Assembly: GCA_902795715.1 (NCBI GenBank)
Contig: CADBME010000026.1
Span: 1 to 14,649 of the forward strand
DNA: 14,649 nt
Origin: an uncultured Lachnospiraceae bacterium
Lineage (GTDB): Bacteria > Bacillota_A > Clostridia > Lachnospirales > Lachnospiraceae
Reading direction: 5' to 3'
Below are positions 1 to 7,948 of the stretch, in pieces (the first letter of the stretch is position 1; each line of letters starts with the position of its first letter). Made by a program: the position numbers and the translations under genes. A model generated the notes under the pieces. The model worked only from the letters and a program-made list of their open reading frames with translations, was not told the origin of the DNA and did no database searches.

Positions 1-1
1 A

Positions 2-361
2 GATTTGTTTTTTGAAAGATTGTCCGAGCTTCCGGAATCTTTTCTTGCCTCCATGAAATTGACTCCCGGCCTGCCGGAAGAATATCAGGAAGACAGAGAG
101 TACATAGAGGATAAACTGAACAGGATTCTTGCGGATCTGGATGAGATTGACCGGACTATCTCGGAGATTTCTCAAGGCTGGCGGCTGAACCGGCTTGGAA
201 AGGTTGAGCTGACGCTTCTTCGACTTGCTGTCTATGAGATCCAGAAAGATCCCGAGATCCCAACTGGTGTGGCCATCAATGAGGCTGTCGTTCTTTCCAA
301 GCGCTATAGTGGCGGTGAATCCTCAAGATTTGTCAATGGAGTACTTGCCAAGCTGGCTTGA
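2..361 (+). CDS. nusB: Transcription antitermination factor NusB, 3' part (5' end outside window)
   Basis: NusB binds boxA RNA together with NusE (ribosomal protein S10) and supports antitermination, chiefly of rRNA operons, in the cytoplasm. The reading frame is open to the first base of the window, so the TTG at position 5 is an internal codon and roughly the first 20-30 residues are missing. What remains is the all-helical NusB core. Family hallmarks are visible: GWRLNRLGKVELTLLRLAVYEI, here split as GWRLNRL plus LLRLAVYEI, then PTGVAINEAVVLSKRYS and the C-terminal FVNGVLAKLA. The downstream neighbour is xseA after a 209-bp gap that is much longer than the other gaps in this cluster. The nusB-xseA order is usual in Clostridia and close to that of Bacillus, where folD lies between them. 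The identification is secure. Confidence 0.93.
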   Translation, partial: DLFFERLSELPESFLASMKLTPGLPEEYQEDREYIEDKLNRILADLDEIDRTISEISQGWRLNRLGKVELTLLRLAVYEIQKDPEIPTGVAINEAVVLSKRYSGGESSRFVNGVLAKLA

Positions 362-396
362 CATCAGCTTCAAAAACATGAGTAGATTCGGCTTAG

Positions 397-495
397 GGCT
401 TATACCGGATTGGTTGACGACATTTCCTCTTGCATTGAAATTGCTTGCAGATCGGGAGGTTAGCAGAAACCAGGATGTATAAGCCTTTTTCTTTT
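397..495 (+). terminator. Nested stem-loop with T-rich tail between nusB and xseA (candidate terminator or attenuator)
   Basis: GGCTTATAC at 397-405 is a perfect inverted repeat of GTATAAGCC at 477-485, and the second arm is followed directly by TTTTTCTTTT (486-495). Inside lie TGGTT 411-415 against AACCA 468-472, and CCTCTTG 426-432 against CGGGAGG 453-459 (two G-U pairs), giving a stacked three-part stem. The shape fits a large intrinsic terminator or a folded leader RNA downstream of nusB. A possible promoter, TTGACG 414-419 with a 16-bp spacer and a poor TGAAAT at 436-441, lies within it. I do not recognise a known RNA family here. Confidence 0.45.
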
Positions 496-519
496 GGCCG
501 GCCCGGGAAAAGACGAGGG

Positions 520-545
520 CCCGGACAGGGTACGGCAGGTCCGGG
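520..545. repeat. GC-rich inverted repeat upstream of xseA
   Basis: CCCGGAC at 520-526 is a perfect inverted repeat of GTCCGGG at 539-545, with a 12-base loop and no T tract. Just upstream, CTTTT 491-495 and AAAAG 508-512 flank a GGCCGGCC-type palindrome. Together with the element at 397-495, these fill the nusB-xseA gap, which contains no convincing gene. The function is unknown; it could be part of the xseA leader or of a dispersed intergenic repeat. Confidence 0.4.
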
Positions 546-570
546 ATGACTTCAGCTAAAAGGTGATGGC

Positions 571-1809
571 ATGAAAGAACGTATTTTATCCGTTTCACAA
601 ATGAATTCCTATATACACCGACTTTTTGAAGGAGATTATACTCTCAAAAGAGTCCAGCTTCAGGGTGAAGTATCCAACTGCAAGTACCATTCTTCGGGCC
701 ATCTTTATTTTTCACTGAAAGATGAGAAAAGTCAGATCCGCTGTGTCATGTTCGCCAGAGACCGGATGAACGGTCTGTCCTTTCGTCTTAAGGATGGTCA
801 GTTTGTTGTTGCCGGGGGTAATGTTTCCGTATATGAACAGAGTGGAAGTTACCAGCTTTATGTGCACAGGATCAGGCTTTCCGGGACCGGCGAGCTCTAT
901 CTCCGTTTTGAAAAGCTGAAAAGAGAGCTTTATGAGAAGGGCTATTTTGATTTTGAGAGAAAGAAGCCACTGCCCCGCTATCCACAGAAGATCGGTATAG
1001 TCACAGCTTCCACCGGGGCAGCGATTCGGGATATAGTCAGTGTCGCGGCCAGGAGGAATCCCTATGTCCAGCTCTATCTCTATCCGGCCAGAGTGCAGGG
1101 AGAGGGGGCGGCCCTTTCCATCGCATCAGGAATAGATTATCTGGACCGCTTTGGCGTAGATGTGATTATTATCGGTCGGGGAGGAGGTTCCATAGAAGAC
1201 CTGTGGGCTTTTAATGAGATTCCGGTGGCCGATGCAATCTTCCGGGCACAAACCCCTGTCATTTCCGGTACCGGTCATGAGATTGATACGACCATTGCGG
1301 ATTACTGTGCCGATGTCCGGGCTGCTACGCCATCTGCTGCCTGTGAGATGGCCATTCCGGACATAGAGACTGTTTTTTCAGCCATGGATAACATGCAGGA
1401 TATCATGCAGGCCTGCATGGAAAGAAAAGTCAGAAGACTGTCTGGTCAGCTGGATGTCTTTTCGGGAAAGCTGGAAAGATACCGGCCTGAACACCGGCTG
1501 AAGACCTGGAGGATCCAGGTGGAACATCTCAGGGATCATTTATCCTCCTGCATGACCAGGAAGCTGGAATCCCGTGAGAAAGCTTATGCACTCTACCTGG
1601 AGAAGCTGTCACTTCTCTCGCCTGCTTCCAGGCTCAAAGGAGGCTACTCTTTTGCCCGGACAAAAAGCGGGATGGCGCTAACTTCGATTTCCCAGCTTGC
1701 AGTGGGAGAAAAATTTGATCTGATTTTTTCAGATGGAAAGGCTGAAGTGGAGCCGGTCCGGATCATCAGGGAGCCCTTCGGTCAGGAAGATCTTCCGAAA
1801 GAGAGTTGA
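571..1809 (+). CDS. xseA: Exodeoxyribonuclease VII large subunit
   Basis: The catalytic large subunit of exonuclease VII degrades single-stranded DNA in both directions to oligonucleotides and works with several copies of XseB. At 412 aa it is of ordinary length. The N-terminal OB-fold domain is at about residues 5-105 (LQGEVSNCK, SGHLYFSLKD). The nuclease domain follows, with IGIVTASTGAAIRDI (141-155), IIGRGGGSIEDLWAFN (200-215) and GTGHEIDTTIADYCADVRAA (233-252, including the family's conserved His and Asp). The last third is the helical coiled region that binds XseB. The ATG start has an AGGTGAT Shine-Dalgarno-like sequence about seven bases upstream, and the N-terminus (SVSQMNSYI) matches family starts. 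It is co-directional with xseB 66 bp downstream. The identification is secure. Confidence 0.97.
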   Translation: MKERILSVSQMNSYIHRLFEGDYTLKRVQLQGEVSNCKYHSSGHLYFSLKDEKSQIRCVMFARDRMNGLSFRLKDGQFVVAGGNVSVYEQSGSYQLYVHRIRLSGTGELYLRFEKLKRELYEKGYFDFERKKPLPRYPQKIGIVTASTGAAIRDIVSVAARRNPYVQLYLYPARVQGEGAALSIASGIDYLDRFGVDVIIIGRGGGSIEDLWAFNEIPVADAIFRAQTPVISGTGHEIDTTIADYCADVRAATPSAACEMAIPDIETVFSAMDNMQDIMQACMERKVRRLSGQLDVFSGKLERYRPEHRLKTWRIQVEHLRDHLSSCMTRKLESREKAYALYLEKLSLLSPASRLKGGYSFARTKSGMALTSISQLAVGEKFDLIFSDGKAEVEPVRIIREPFGQEDLPKES

Positions 1810-1875
1810 AAAAAATAAGGAAATCCACCAGCAGCTGCCGTCGTGGAAAATAAGGACAGAATGAAGGGATAGATT

Positions 1876-2109
1876 ATGGAAAAAAACGGTTTTTCAATTG
1901 AAGAAGCATTTGATAAGCTGAATGCCATTATAGGCAGGATGGAGCAGGATGATCTTTCTCTTGCAGAGTCCATGGATTTATATAAGCAGGGAGTCGGCCT
2001 CCTTAACCAGTGTCGACAGACCCTGGATCAAACGGAGAAAGAATTGATTGTTCTCCAGGGAGAAAATGAAAATGAAAAAAATACTGGACAGGATCAATCG
2101 TCCCAATGA
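1876..2109 (+). CDS. xseB: Exodeoxyribonuclease VII small subunit
   Basis: This is the small helical subunit (77 aa) that wraps around the XseA C-terminal helices and is needed for a stable exonuclease VII. Family features visible are SIEEAFDKLNAIIGRMEQ (residues 7-24), then the LSLAESMDLYKQGVGLLNQC segment and the QTEKELIVL helix. The last 15 residues are polar (Glu, Asn, Gln rich) and of low conservation. The gene's 3' end overlaps dxs by 38 bp and contains the dxs ribosome-binding site, so translation of the two is probably coupled. In Bacillus and many Clostridia ispA comes next; here it does not. Confidence 0.95.
   Translation: MEKNGFSIEEAFDKLNAIIGRMEQDDLSLAESMDLYKQGVGLLNQCRQTLDQTEKELIVLQGENENEKNTGQDQSSQ
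2057..2063 (+). promoter_or_regulatory. Shine-Dalgarno site inside xseB that fixes the dxs start
   Basis: AGGGAGA lies 8 bases before the ATG at 2072. It is too close to the alternative ATG at 2066 and downstream of the TTG at 2048. Starting at 2072 also gives the N-terminus MKKILDRINRPNDIK, which matches typical DXP synthase starts. The site lies within the xseB coding sequence. Confidence 0.7.
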
Positions 2110-3949
2110 TATTAAGGGGATTCCACCCAAATATTACAGCGCTTTAGCCGGAGAGATCCGGGAGTTTCTGATTGACCATGTCAGCAAAACCGGAGGTCAT
2201 CTGGCGTCAAATCTGGGCGTGGTAGAGATTACCATGGCTCTCCATCTCTGTCTGGATCTGCCCCGGGATAAGATTGTCTTTGATGTAGGACACCAATCCT
2301 ATGTTCACAAGCTGCTGACCGGGAGGAAGGAGGCTTTTGACAGCCTGCGCAAAAAAGATGGATTGTGCGGCTTTCCCAAACGGTCGGAAAGCGATTGCGA
2401 CGCCTTTGGGACGGGTCACAGTTCGACCTCCATCAGCGCGGCTCTGGGTTTTGTTACGGCCAGAGACCTGAAAGGGACAGATGAAACCGTAGTGGCCCTT
2501 ATCGGAGACGGAGCCTTATCGGGAGGTATGGCCTTCGAGGCCATGAACAACCTGGCCAAGCTGGCTAAAGAAAAGAAAAATCTGGTAATCATCCTGAATG
2601 ACAACAAGATGTCCATAGCCAGGAATGTGGGAGGAATGAGCCGCTATCTCAGTGACCTGCGGTCAACCAAAAGTTATACGGAATTCAAGGAGAATGTGGA
2701 GAAATCCCTCAATAACATCCCGAGAGTAGGACAGAAGATGACACAGACCCTGAAAAGGTCCAAGGATTCCATAAAGGGTCTCTTTGTCAGGGGCATGTTA
2801 TTTGAGAATATGGATATCACATATTACGGGCCGGTTGACGGACATGATATCCAGGCCATGGTACAGGCTGTGACCCGGGCAAAAGAACATCCCGGTCCCA
2901 TACTGATTCACGCCCTGACCGTCAAAGGGAAGGGATACGAGATTGCACAGAAGGATCCCGAGCGTTTTCATGGTATTGATGCTTTTGATGTGGAGACCGG
3001 AGAGCCCCTTGCACAGAAAAAGGGAGTAAGCTGTACCCAGGTCTTTTCTCAAACCATACTGGAGATTGGCAGGGAGAGAGAAGATGTCTGTGTGATCACA
3101 GCCGCCATGCCCTCCGGAACAGGGCTGGATCCTTTTGCCAGTGAATTCCCCGATCGCTTCTTTGATGAGGGCATTGCGGAAGAGCATGCGGTAACTTTTG
3201 CAGCCGGTCTGGCGGCAGCAGGGCTCCATCCCGTATTTGCCGTCTATTCTTCTTTCCTGCAGAGAGCTTATGACCAGGTTCTCCACGATGTGTGCATCCA
3301 GAATCTTCCGGTCACTTTCTGTGTTGACCGGTCGGGTCTTGTGGGGGCTGATGGAGAGACCCATCAGGGGATTTTTGACACTTCCTATTTGAGCCATATC
3401 CCCAACCTCATTGTCATGGCACCCAAAAACCGGAAGGAAGAAGAAGCCATGATACGCTATGCCGTCACTCTGCCCGGGCCTTCAGCCGTCAAATATCCCA
3501 GAGGCAGTGCCTATGAAGGCTTTGCAGATTGTGACAGCCCCATAGAGACAGGCAGGTCGGAAATCATTTGTCAGGGTCAGGAGATTGTTCTGATCGGGGT
3601 GGGTCACATTATGGAAGAGTGCGAGAAAGCCGTTGCCATACTCCGGAAAAAAAATTATAACCCGGGACTTATCAATGCAAGATTTGTCTCCCCCATAGAT
3701 GAGGAGGGAATACTGCAGGCCGCAGACTCTTATCCGGTAATGGCCGTGGTGGAAGAGAACCAGCTGGCCGGTGGGTTCGGGGAAAGAGTATCGGCTCTTC
3801 TTCACAGACATAAGAAGAATAACCGCCTTATCTGCTTTGGAATCGACCACTGTTTTGTTCCCCATGCATCGGTAGAAGAGCAGCGGAAAATGAACGGACT
3901 TGATGCGGATTCCATGGCAGACAAGATTCTGGAAACCATAGAGACCTGA
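2072..3949 (+). CDS. dxs: 1-deoxy-D-xylulose-5-phosphate synthase
   Basis: This cytoplasmic thiamine-diphosphate enzyme condenses pyruvate and glyceraldehyde 3-phosphate to DXP, the entry step of the MEP isoprenoid pathway, and also feeds thiamine and pyridoxal synthesis. From the ATG at 2072 it has 625 aa, a normal length. Visible motifs are DVGHQSYVHKLLTGR (71-85), the ThDP/metal motif from GDGALSGG (145-152) to ILNDN (174-178), YYGPVDGHD (251-259), EGIAEEHAV with the catalytic Glu370 (366-374), and the pyrimidine-domain segment DRSGLVGADGETHQG (419-433). The C-terminal transketolase domain follows (EENQLAGGFG, 561-570). It overlaps xseB by 38 bp, and tlyA follows after 48 bp. The missing ispA neighbour means its downstream partner in prenyl diphosphate synthesis must be encoded elsewhere. 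Confidence 0.97.
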   Translation: MKKILDRINRPNDIKGIPPKYYSALAGEIREFLIDHVSKTGGHLASNLGVVEITMALHLCLDLPRDKIVFDVGHQSYVHKLLTGRKEAFDSLRKKDGLCGFPKRSESDCDAFGTGHSSTSISAALGFVTARDLKGTDETVVALIGDGALSGGMAFEAMNNLAKLAKEKKNLVIILNDNKMSIARNVGGMSRYLSDLRSTKSYTEFKENVEKSLNNIPRVGQKMTQTLKRSKDSIKGLFVRGMLFENMDITYYGPVDGHDIQAMVQAVTRAKEHPGPILIHALTVKGKGYEIAQKDPERFHGIDAFDVETGEPLAQKKGVSCTQVFSQTILEIGREREDVCVITAAMPSGTGLDPFASEFPDRFFDEGIAEEHAVTFAAGLAAAGLHPVFAVYSSFLQRAYDQVLHDVCIQNLPVTFCVDRSGLVGADGETHQGIFDTSYLSHIPNLIVMAPKNRKEEEAMIRYAVTLPGPSAVKYPRGSAYEGFADCDSPIETGRSEIICQGQEIVLIGVGHIMEECEKAVAILRKKNYNPGLINARFVSPIDEEGILQAADSYPVMAVVEENQLAGGFGERVSALLHRHKKNNRLICFGIDHCFVPHASVEEQRKMNGLDADSMADKILETIET

Positions 3950-3997
3950 GAAGAAAGCCGGGGAGCGGTTTTGCTGACGGACCCGGGGAGATAGAAA

Positions 3998-4813
3998 ATG
4001 GATAGACGTCTTGATGCCTTTCTTGTAGAAAAGGGCTATGTTCCCTCGAGGGAAAAAGCAAAAGAACTGATTCGCAAGGGTCAGGTATATGTGGACGGGC
4101 AGCAGGCGGATAAGCCTTCCCGCAAGCTTTCCGGGGAGTCCGCGCCATCCATTGAAATAAGGGGAGATCTTCTCTCCTTCGTATCAAGGGGAGGCCTGAA
4201 GCTGGCAAAAGCTTTGGAGTCGTTCCCGATTGATCTGAAGGGCCGGGTCTGTATGGATGTGGGTGCTTCCACCGGAGGTTTTACAGATTGTATGCTAAAA
4301 AACGGTGCGGCAAAGGTCTACGCTGTCGATGTGGGCACCGGCCAGCTCGCACCATCTCTTCGGACCGACTCCAGGGTCATTTGCATGGAGCAGACAAACA
4401 TGCGCTATCTCAAAGCGGAGGATCTGGGAGAAAAGATGGACTTTATTTCTATCGATGTCTCTTTTATTTCCCTGGAAAAGATTCTTCCTCCGGCAGCCGC
4501 CTGTCTCAAAGAAGGGGGAGAGATGGTCTGTCTGGTCAAACCCCAGTTTGAAGCCGGTCGGGGAAAAGTTACAAAAAAAGGTGTGATAAAGGATCTGGGC
4601 CTTCGCCGGAGAGTTCTGGCAGAGGTGATGGATTTTGCCGGGCATCTGTCCCTGTATCCATCAGGCCTGACCGGGTCTCCCATCCGGGGGCCGGAAGGCA
4701 ATGTGGAATTTCTGCTTCATCTTATTCACGATAAGGATGGAGAGGAAAGGGGTTCCCCAATCTTTGATGAGGATGCAATTAGTCGTGTGGTAGAGGAATC
4801 GGATAGGATCTGA
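3998..4813 (+). CDS. tlyA: TlyA family rRNA (cytidine-2'-O)-methyltransferase / hemolysin A-like protein
   Basis: TlyA proteins 2'-O-methylate cytidines in 16S and/or 23S rRNA using SAM; the family is often annotated as hemolysin, and capreomycin sensitivity in mycobacteria depends on it. Length is 271 aa. The N-terminal S4 RNA-binding domain is at 1-60 (RLDAFLVEKGYVPSREKAKE, with KGQVYVDG). The FtsJ/RrmJ-like Rossmann domain is at about 61-245 (VSRGGLKLAKAL, then DVGASTGGFTDCML 87-100 for SAM). The K-D-K-E catalytic tetrad can be placed at Lys68, Asp153 (SIDVSFIS), Lys181 (LVKPQFEAG) and Glu237 (GNVEFLL). The ATG is preceded by GGGGAGA. It lies between dxs and nadK as in other Clostridia. 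Which rRNA sites it modifies cannot be read from the sequence. Confidence 0.94.
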   Translation: MDRRLDAFLVEKGYVPSREKAKELIRKGQVYVDGQQADKPSRKLSGESAPSIEIRGDLLSFVSRGGLKLAKALESFPIDLKGRVCMDVGASTGGFTDCMLKNGAAKVYAVDVGTGQLAPSLRTDSRVICMEQTNMRYLKAEDLGEKMDFISIDVSFISLEKILPPAAACLKEGGEMVCLVKPQFEAGRGKVTKKGVIKDLGLRRRVLAEVMDFAGHLSLYPSGLTGSPIRGPEGNVEFLLHLIHDKDGEERGSPIFDEDAISRVVEESDRI

Positions 4814-4831
4814 TCCGGTATAAAAGGGATT

Positions 4832-5683
4832 ATGAAACATTTTCTTGTTATAACAAACAGTCAAAAAGATGTGAATAATGAGGTGACCAACAAAATCTGC
4901 AGGCATCTTGAAAAAAGAAAAGCGATTTTCCAGGTTATTGACCACTATGATAAAGTGTGGGAAGATCCGATCGAAGTCCCGGAAAAGACACAGTGCATAC
5001 TGGTCATAGGAGGAGACGGGACTATTTTGGCTGCCGCAAGGGCCCTTGTAGGCATGGGAATTCCTCTTTTGGGGATCAACAGGGGAACTCTGGGCTTTCT
5101 TGCGGATGTAAAGCTTTCCCAGATTACCGAGGCACTGGACCGGCTTTTGACAGATGATTACCGGATTGAAAGCCGGGTGATGCTGTCAGCAGAGGTTTAC
5201 AAGTCCGGGACTCTGACAGACCGCTATATTGCCTTAAATGACATGATTATCTGCAAAAGAAACCAGCTTAAGACCATCGGGCTTAAGACCAGTATCAATG
5301 GGGCCGTGGTGGAACGTTATCATGCGGACGGACTGGTTCTCTGCACCCCCACAGGATCTACGGGTTATAATCTGTCTGCGGGCGGACCCATTATTAATCC
5401 CACCTGTAAAAACTTTGTGTTAACGCCAATATGCCCCCATTCACTGACAGCCCGCAGTGTCGTCCTGGCCAAGGATGACCTGGTCAGCGTAGAGCTGGAG
5501 AAGATCCGCTCTGCGGAAAGGGAGGAGGCAATTGTATCCTACGACGGGAGAAACGGCGCTATTTTGGAACCCGGTGACAAGGTCATTGTCTATCGTGCTG
5601 ATGCAGTGACCCCATTTATCAAGATTGATGATGTAAGCTTTGTTGAGATTCTCAGAGAAAAAATGCTGAGGTCCGGATACTGA
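4832..5683 (+). CDS. nadK: NAD kinase
   Basis: NAD kinase phosphorylates NAD+ to NADP+ and is the only route to NADP in the cell. Length is 283 aa. Diagnostic motifs are the GGDGT loop with catalytic Asp (60-64, in VIGGDGTILAAAR), GINRGTLGFLAD (81-92), the Asn-Asp pair 136-137 in ALNDMII, and the glycine-rich TPTGSTGYNLSAGGPI (172-187). The start ATG has a modest AAAGGG site just upstream and lies only 18 bp after tlyA, so co-transcription is likely. In Clostridia nadK commonly sits between tlyA and argR, unlike in Bacillus. No unusual features were seen. Confidence 0.96.
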   Translation: MKHFLVITNSQKDVNNEVTNKICRHLEKRKAIFQVIDHYDKVWEDPIEVPEKTQCILVIGGDGTILAAARALVGMGIPLLGINRGTLGFLADVKLSQITEALDRLLTDDYRIESRVMLSAEVYKSGTLTDRYIALNDMIICKRNQLKTIGLKTSINGAVVERYHADGLVLCTPTGSTGYNLSAGGPIINPTCKNFVLTPICPHSLTARSVVLAKDDLVSVELEKIRSAEREEAIVSYDGRNGAILEPGDKVIVYRADAVTPFIKIDDVSFVEILREKMLRSGY

Positions 5684-5734
5684 TCAAAAATTGCATATAA
5701 AAAAATCTTTAGCAGTTTAAAAAAGGAGAACAAA

Positions 5735-6187
5735 GTGAAGGGAAAAAGACAGGAAAAAATACTGGAGTTAATTGAAAAGTATGACATTGAGACACAGGAA
5801 GAATTGACAAAATTACTCCAGCAGGAGGGATTTTCTGTGACGCAGGGAACTGTATCAAGAGATATCCGCAATCTGGGGCTTACGAAAGTAACCGGAAGTA
5901 ACCGCCGGCAGAAGTATGCCCCTCTTCGTAAGGACCTTCCCCAGGGGCCGGGAAAGTTTCGCAGGGTTCTGGCTGAGGGTATTGTCAGTATGGACAATGC
6001 AGGCAATATCCTGGTGATCAAGACAGTCTCCGGAATGGCCATGGCTTGTGCAGCAGCAATCGATGCTCTTGAAATCCGGGGCATAGCCGGCTGTATCGCA
6101 GGAGATGATACCATCTTCTGCGCTATCAAAAATGTGGAGAATATGCAGGCAGTCAGTGAATCCATCGGGAGTGTGATTCAGGATTAG
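5735..6187 (+). CDS. argR: Arginine repressor ArgR/AhrC
   Basis: ArgR is a hexameric arginine-dependent DNA-binding protein controlling arginine synthesis and breakdown. Length is 150 aa. The winged helix-turn-helix is at about 1-62 (QEELTKLLQQEGFSVTQGTV, then SRDIRNLGLTKV, the recognition region). The C-terminal oligomerisation and arginine-binding domain is at about 80-150 (NILVIKTVSGMA; AGDDTIFCAI with the two Asp residues expected to bind arginine). The start is GTG with an AAGGAG site six bases upstream, which decides it over any internal ATG. The 51-bp gap behind nadK is A-rich and contains TTGCATATAAAAAAAT, faintly like half of an ARG box, so autoregulation is possible but unproven. 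Confidence 0.96.
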   Translation: MKGKRQEKILELIEKYDIETQEELTKLLQQEGFSVTQGTVSRDIRNLGLTKVTGSNRRQKYAPLRKDLPQGPGKFRRVLAEGIVSMDNAGNILVIKTVSGMAMACAAAIDALEIRGIAGCIAGDDTIFCAIKNVENMQAVSESIGSVIQD

Positions 6188-6252
6188 GATGTCTTTTGAT
6201 TCCGGCATCATTTAAATATTAGACAGTAGTATATCATGCAGGAGGAATCTGA

Positions 6253-7932
6253 ATGCTGATAAGTATGCATGTAAAAAATCTTGCACTGATCGAGGAAGCA
6301 GAGGTCGATTTTCACGACCATCTGAATATATTAACAGGAGAAACCGGAGCCGGCAAATCGATCCTGATCGGATCAATCCAGTCGGCTCTGGGAGGAAAAA
6401 TTCCAAAAGAAATGATTCGTGAGGGGGCCGACAGTGCTCTGATTGAACTGATCTTCCAGACAGAGAGCCAACCTGTCCTCGACAGGCTTGCTGACTATGA
6501 AATTCCATGTCAGGAAGGGGAGATCCTGATCCAGAGGCGGGTGACAAAGGGAAGAGTGATCAACCGGATCAATGACTGTTCGGTGACGGTTGCCAGGCTA
6601 AAAGAAATAGCCCCTCTTCTTCTGGACCTTTCCGGACAGCATGAGAACCAGCTCCTTCTTAAAACACGTAACCACAGGGTCATCCTGGACAGCTACGGCA
6701 GACAGTCCCTTGAAGGGGTGGCCCGGAAAGTAATGGAACTTTATCAGGAATATTCACAAATTGAGAATGAATTGTCTGAGCGGACTTTACAGGAGGATGA
6801 GAGACTTCGGGAGATGGAGTTTATCCGCTATGAGATGAAGGAGATTGAAGATACCCGTCCTCAGGAGGGAGAAGACGAAGACCTGGAGCGGGATTATTAT
6901 CGGATTTCTCATTCCAGAGAGATCCTTGAGGATGCCGGGATGATCCAGGAACTGACCTCCCGCGGCCAGTCGAGCGCCTCGGACCAGATCGGCAGAGCTA
7001 TGCAGTATATGGCTTCCATCCTGGAACATGACCCGGAGGCCTCGGACATGGCTGACCAGCTGGCCACCCTGGATGCCCTTGTCAATGATTTCAACAGAGA
7101 TCTTTCTGATTATATTGATCGATGCGAGTATGACGAGGGAGCCTTCATGGAAGTGGAAGAAAGGCTCAACCGGATCAACCATCTCAAAGCCCGCTATGGG
7201 GATACCATCTCCGGAATCTGGGACTACTACAAAAAGAACCAGGAAAAGCTGGATAAGCTGGAACACTATGAAGAGTATGTGGAGAATTTGAAAGAAAGAC
7301 TTGGGAAGGTGAAAAAGGAACTGGAGGCTTCCTGTGCCCAGCTGTCACAGCTGAGGAAAAAAGTTGCCGGACCTCTGGCCGAATCAGTGAGAAAGGCTCT
7401 GAAAGACCTTAATTTCAAGCAGGTGATTTTCCAGGTTCGTTTTGAGAAGCTTGACCACTATACATTGGCCGGCTATGACGATGTATGTTTCATGATCTCC
7501 ACCAATCCGGGACAGGAGCCCAGGCCCCTTCATGAGATCGCCTCGGGAGGTGAACTGTCCAGGATTATGCTGGCTATCAAATCGATCCTGGCCGGTGAGG
7601 AGGGAATCGAGACCCTGATTTTTGACGAGATTGATACGGGAATCAGCGGAAGAACGGCCCAGAAGGTATCGGAAAAGCTGGCAGGAATCGCAGACAGCCG
7701 TCAGGTTATTGCCATAACCCATCTGCCTCAGATCGCAGCCATGGCAGATGCTCACTACCTGATTGAAAAAACCAGTGACGCTTCCACCACCATCAGCAGT
7801 ATCAAGCCCCTTTCGGAGGAAGAATCCGTAGAAGAACTGGCCAGAATGCTGGGCGGTGCAAAAATCACAGACGCCGTAATAAAAAATGCAAGAGAAATGA
7901 AATCTCTTGCATCTGCAGTGCGTCATCAATAA
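6253..7932 (+). CDS. recN: DNA repair protein RecN (SMC-like ATPase)
   Basis: RecN is a cohesin-like ATPase that gathers at double-strand breaks and aids RecA-dependent repair. Length is 559 aa, normal. The N-terminal half-ATPase carries Walker A GETGAGKS (29-36). A long coiled-coil region with DLSGQHENQLLL (residues about 130-141) and charged heptads fills about 150-390. The C-terminal half-ATPase has the signature ASGGELSRIMLAIK (430-443), Walker B LIFDEIDTGISG (455-466) and the switch His in AITHLPQIAAMAD. The ATG is six bases behind a strong AGGAGGA. It is the last gene of the + strand cluster. Its last 16 codons contain a perfect inverted repeat that can act as terminator for the opposing gene. 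Confidence 0.97.
   Translation: MLISMHVKNLALIEEAEVDFHDHLNILTGETGAGKSILIGSIQSALGGKIPKEMIREGADSALIELIFQTESQPVLDRLADYEIPCQEGEILIQRRVTKGRVINRINDCSVTVARLKEIAPLLLDLSGQHENQLLLKTRNHRVILDSYGRQSLEGVARKVMELYQEYSQIENELSERTLQEDERLREMEFIRYEMKEIEDTRPQEGEDEDLERDYYRISHSREILEDAGMIQELTSRGQSSASDQIGRAMQYMASILEHDPEASDMADQLATLDALVNDFNRDLSDYIDRCEYDEGAFMEVEERLNRINHLKARYGDTISGIWDYYKKNQEKLDKLEHYEEYVENLKERLGKVKKELEASCAQLSQLRKKVAGPLAESVRKALKDLNFKQVIFQVRFEKLDHYTLAGYDDVCFMISTNPGQEPRPLHEIASGGELSRIMLAIKSILAGEEGIETLIFDEIDTGISGRTAQKVSEKLAGIADSRQVIAITHLPQIAAMADAHYLIEKTSDASTTISSIKPLSEEESVEELARMLGGAKITDAVIKNAREMKSLASAVRHQ
7876..7912 (-). terminator. Intrinsic terminator for the DtxR-like gene, embedded in the recN 3' coding end
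   Basis: Read on the minus strand, ATGCAAGAGA (7912-7903), a 7-base loop (7902-7896) and TCTCTTGCAT (7895-7886) form a perfect 10-bp stem, followed by TTTTTATTAC. On the plus strand the same hairpin is followed by CTGCAG, so it should not stop recN transcription. It lies about 70 bp beyond the stop of the minus-strand regulator gene, where a terminator is expected. Confidence 0.7.
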
Positions 7933-7948
7933 CAACAATTGTCAATTT

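Noticed and set aside
225..598. Open frames across the nusB tail and the following gap, plus strand 225-482 and minus strand 323-598
   Set aside because: Both overlap the secure nusB gene or the xseA start in other frames and have no ribosome-binding site or recognisable domain. The gap is explained better by inverted repeats.
2798..3397. 199-codon open frame antisense to dxs
   Set aside because: It lies wholly opposite conserved DXP synthase codons, has low-complexity content and no family resemblance; it is a shadow of codon use.
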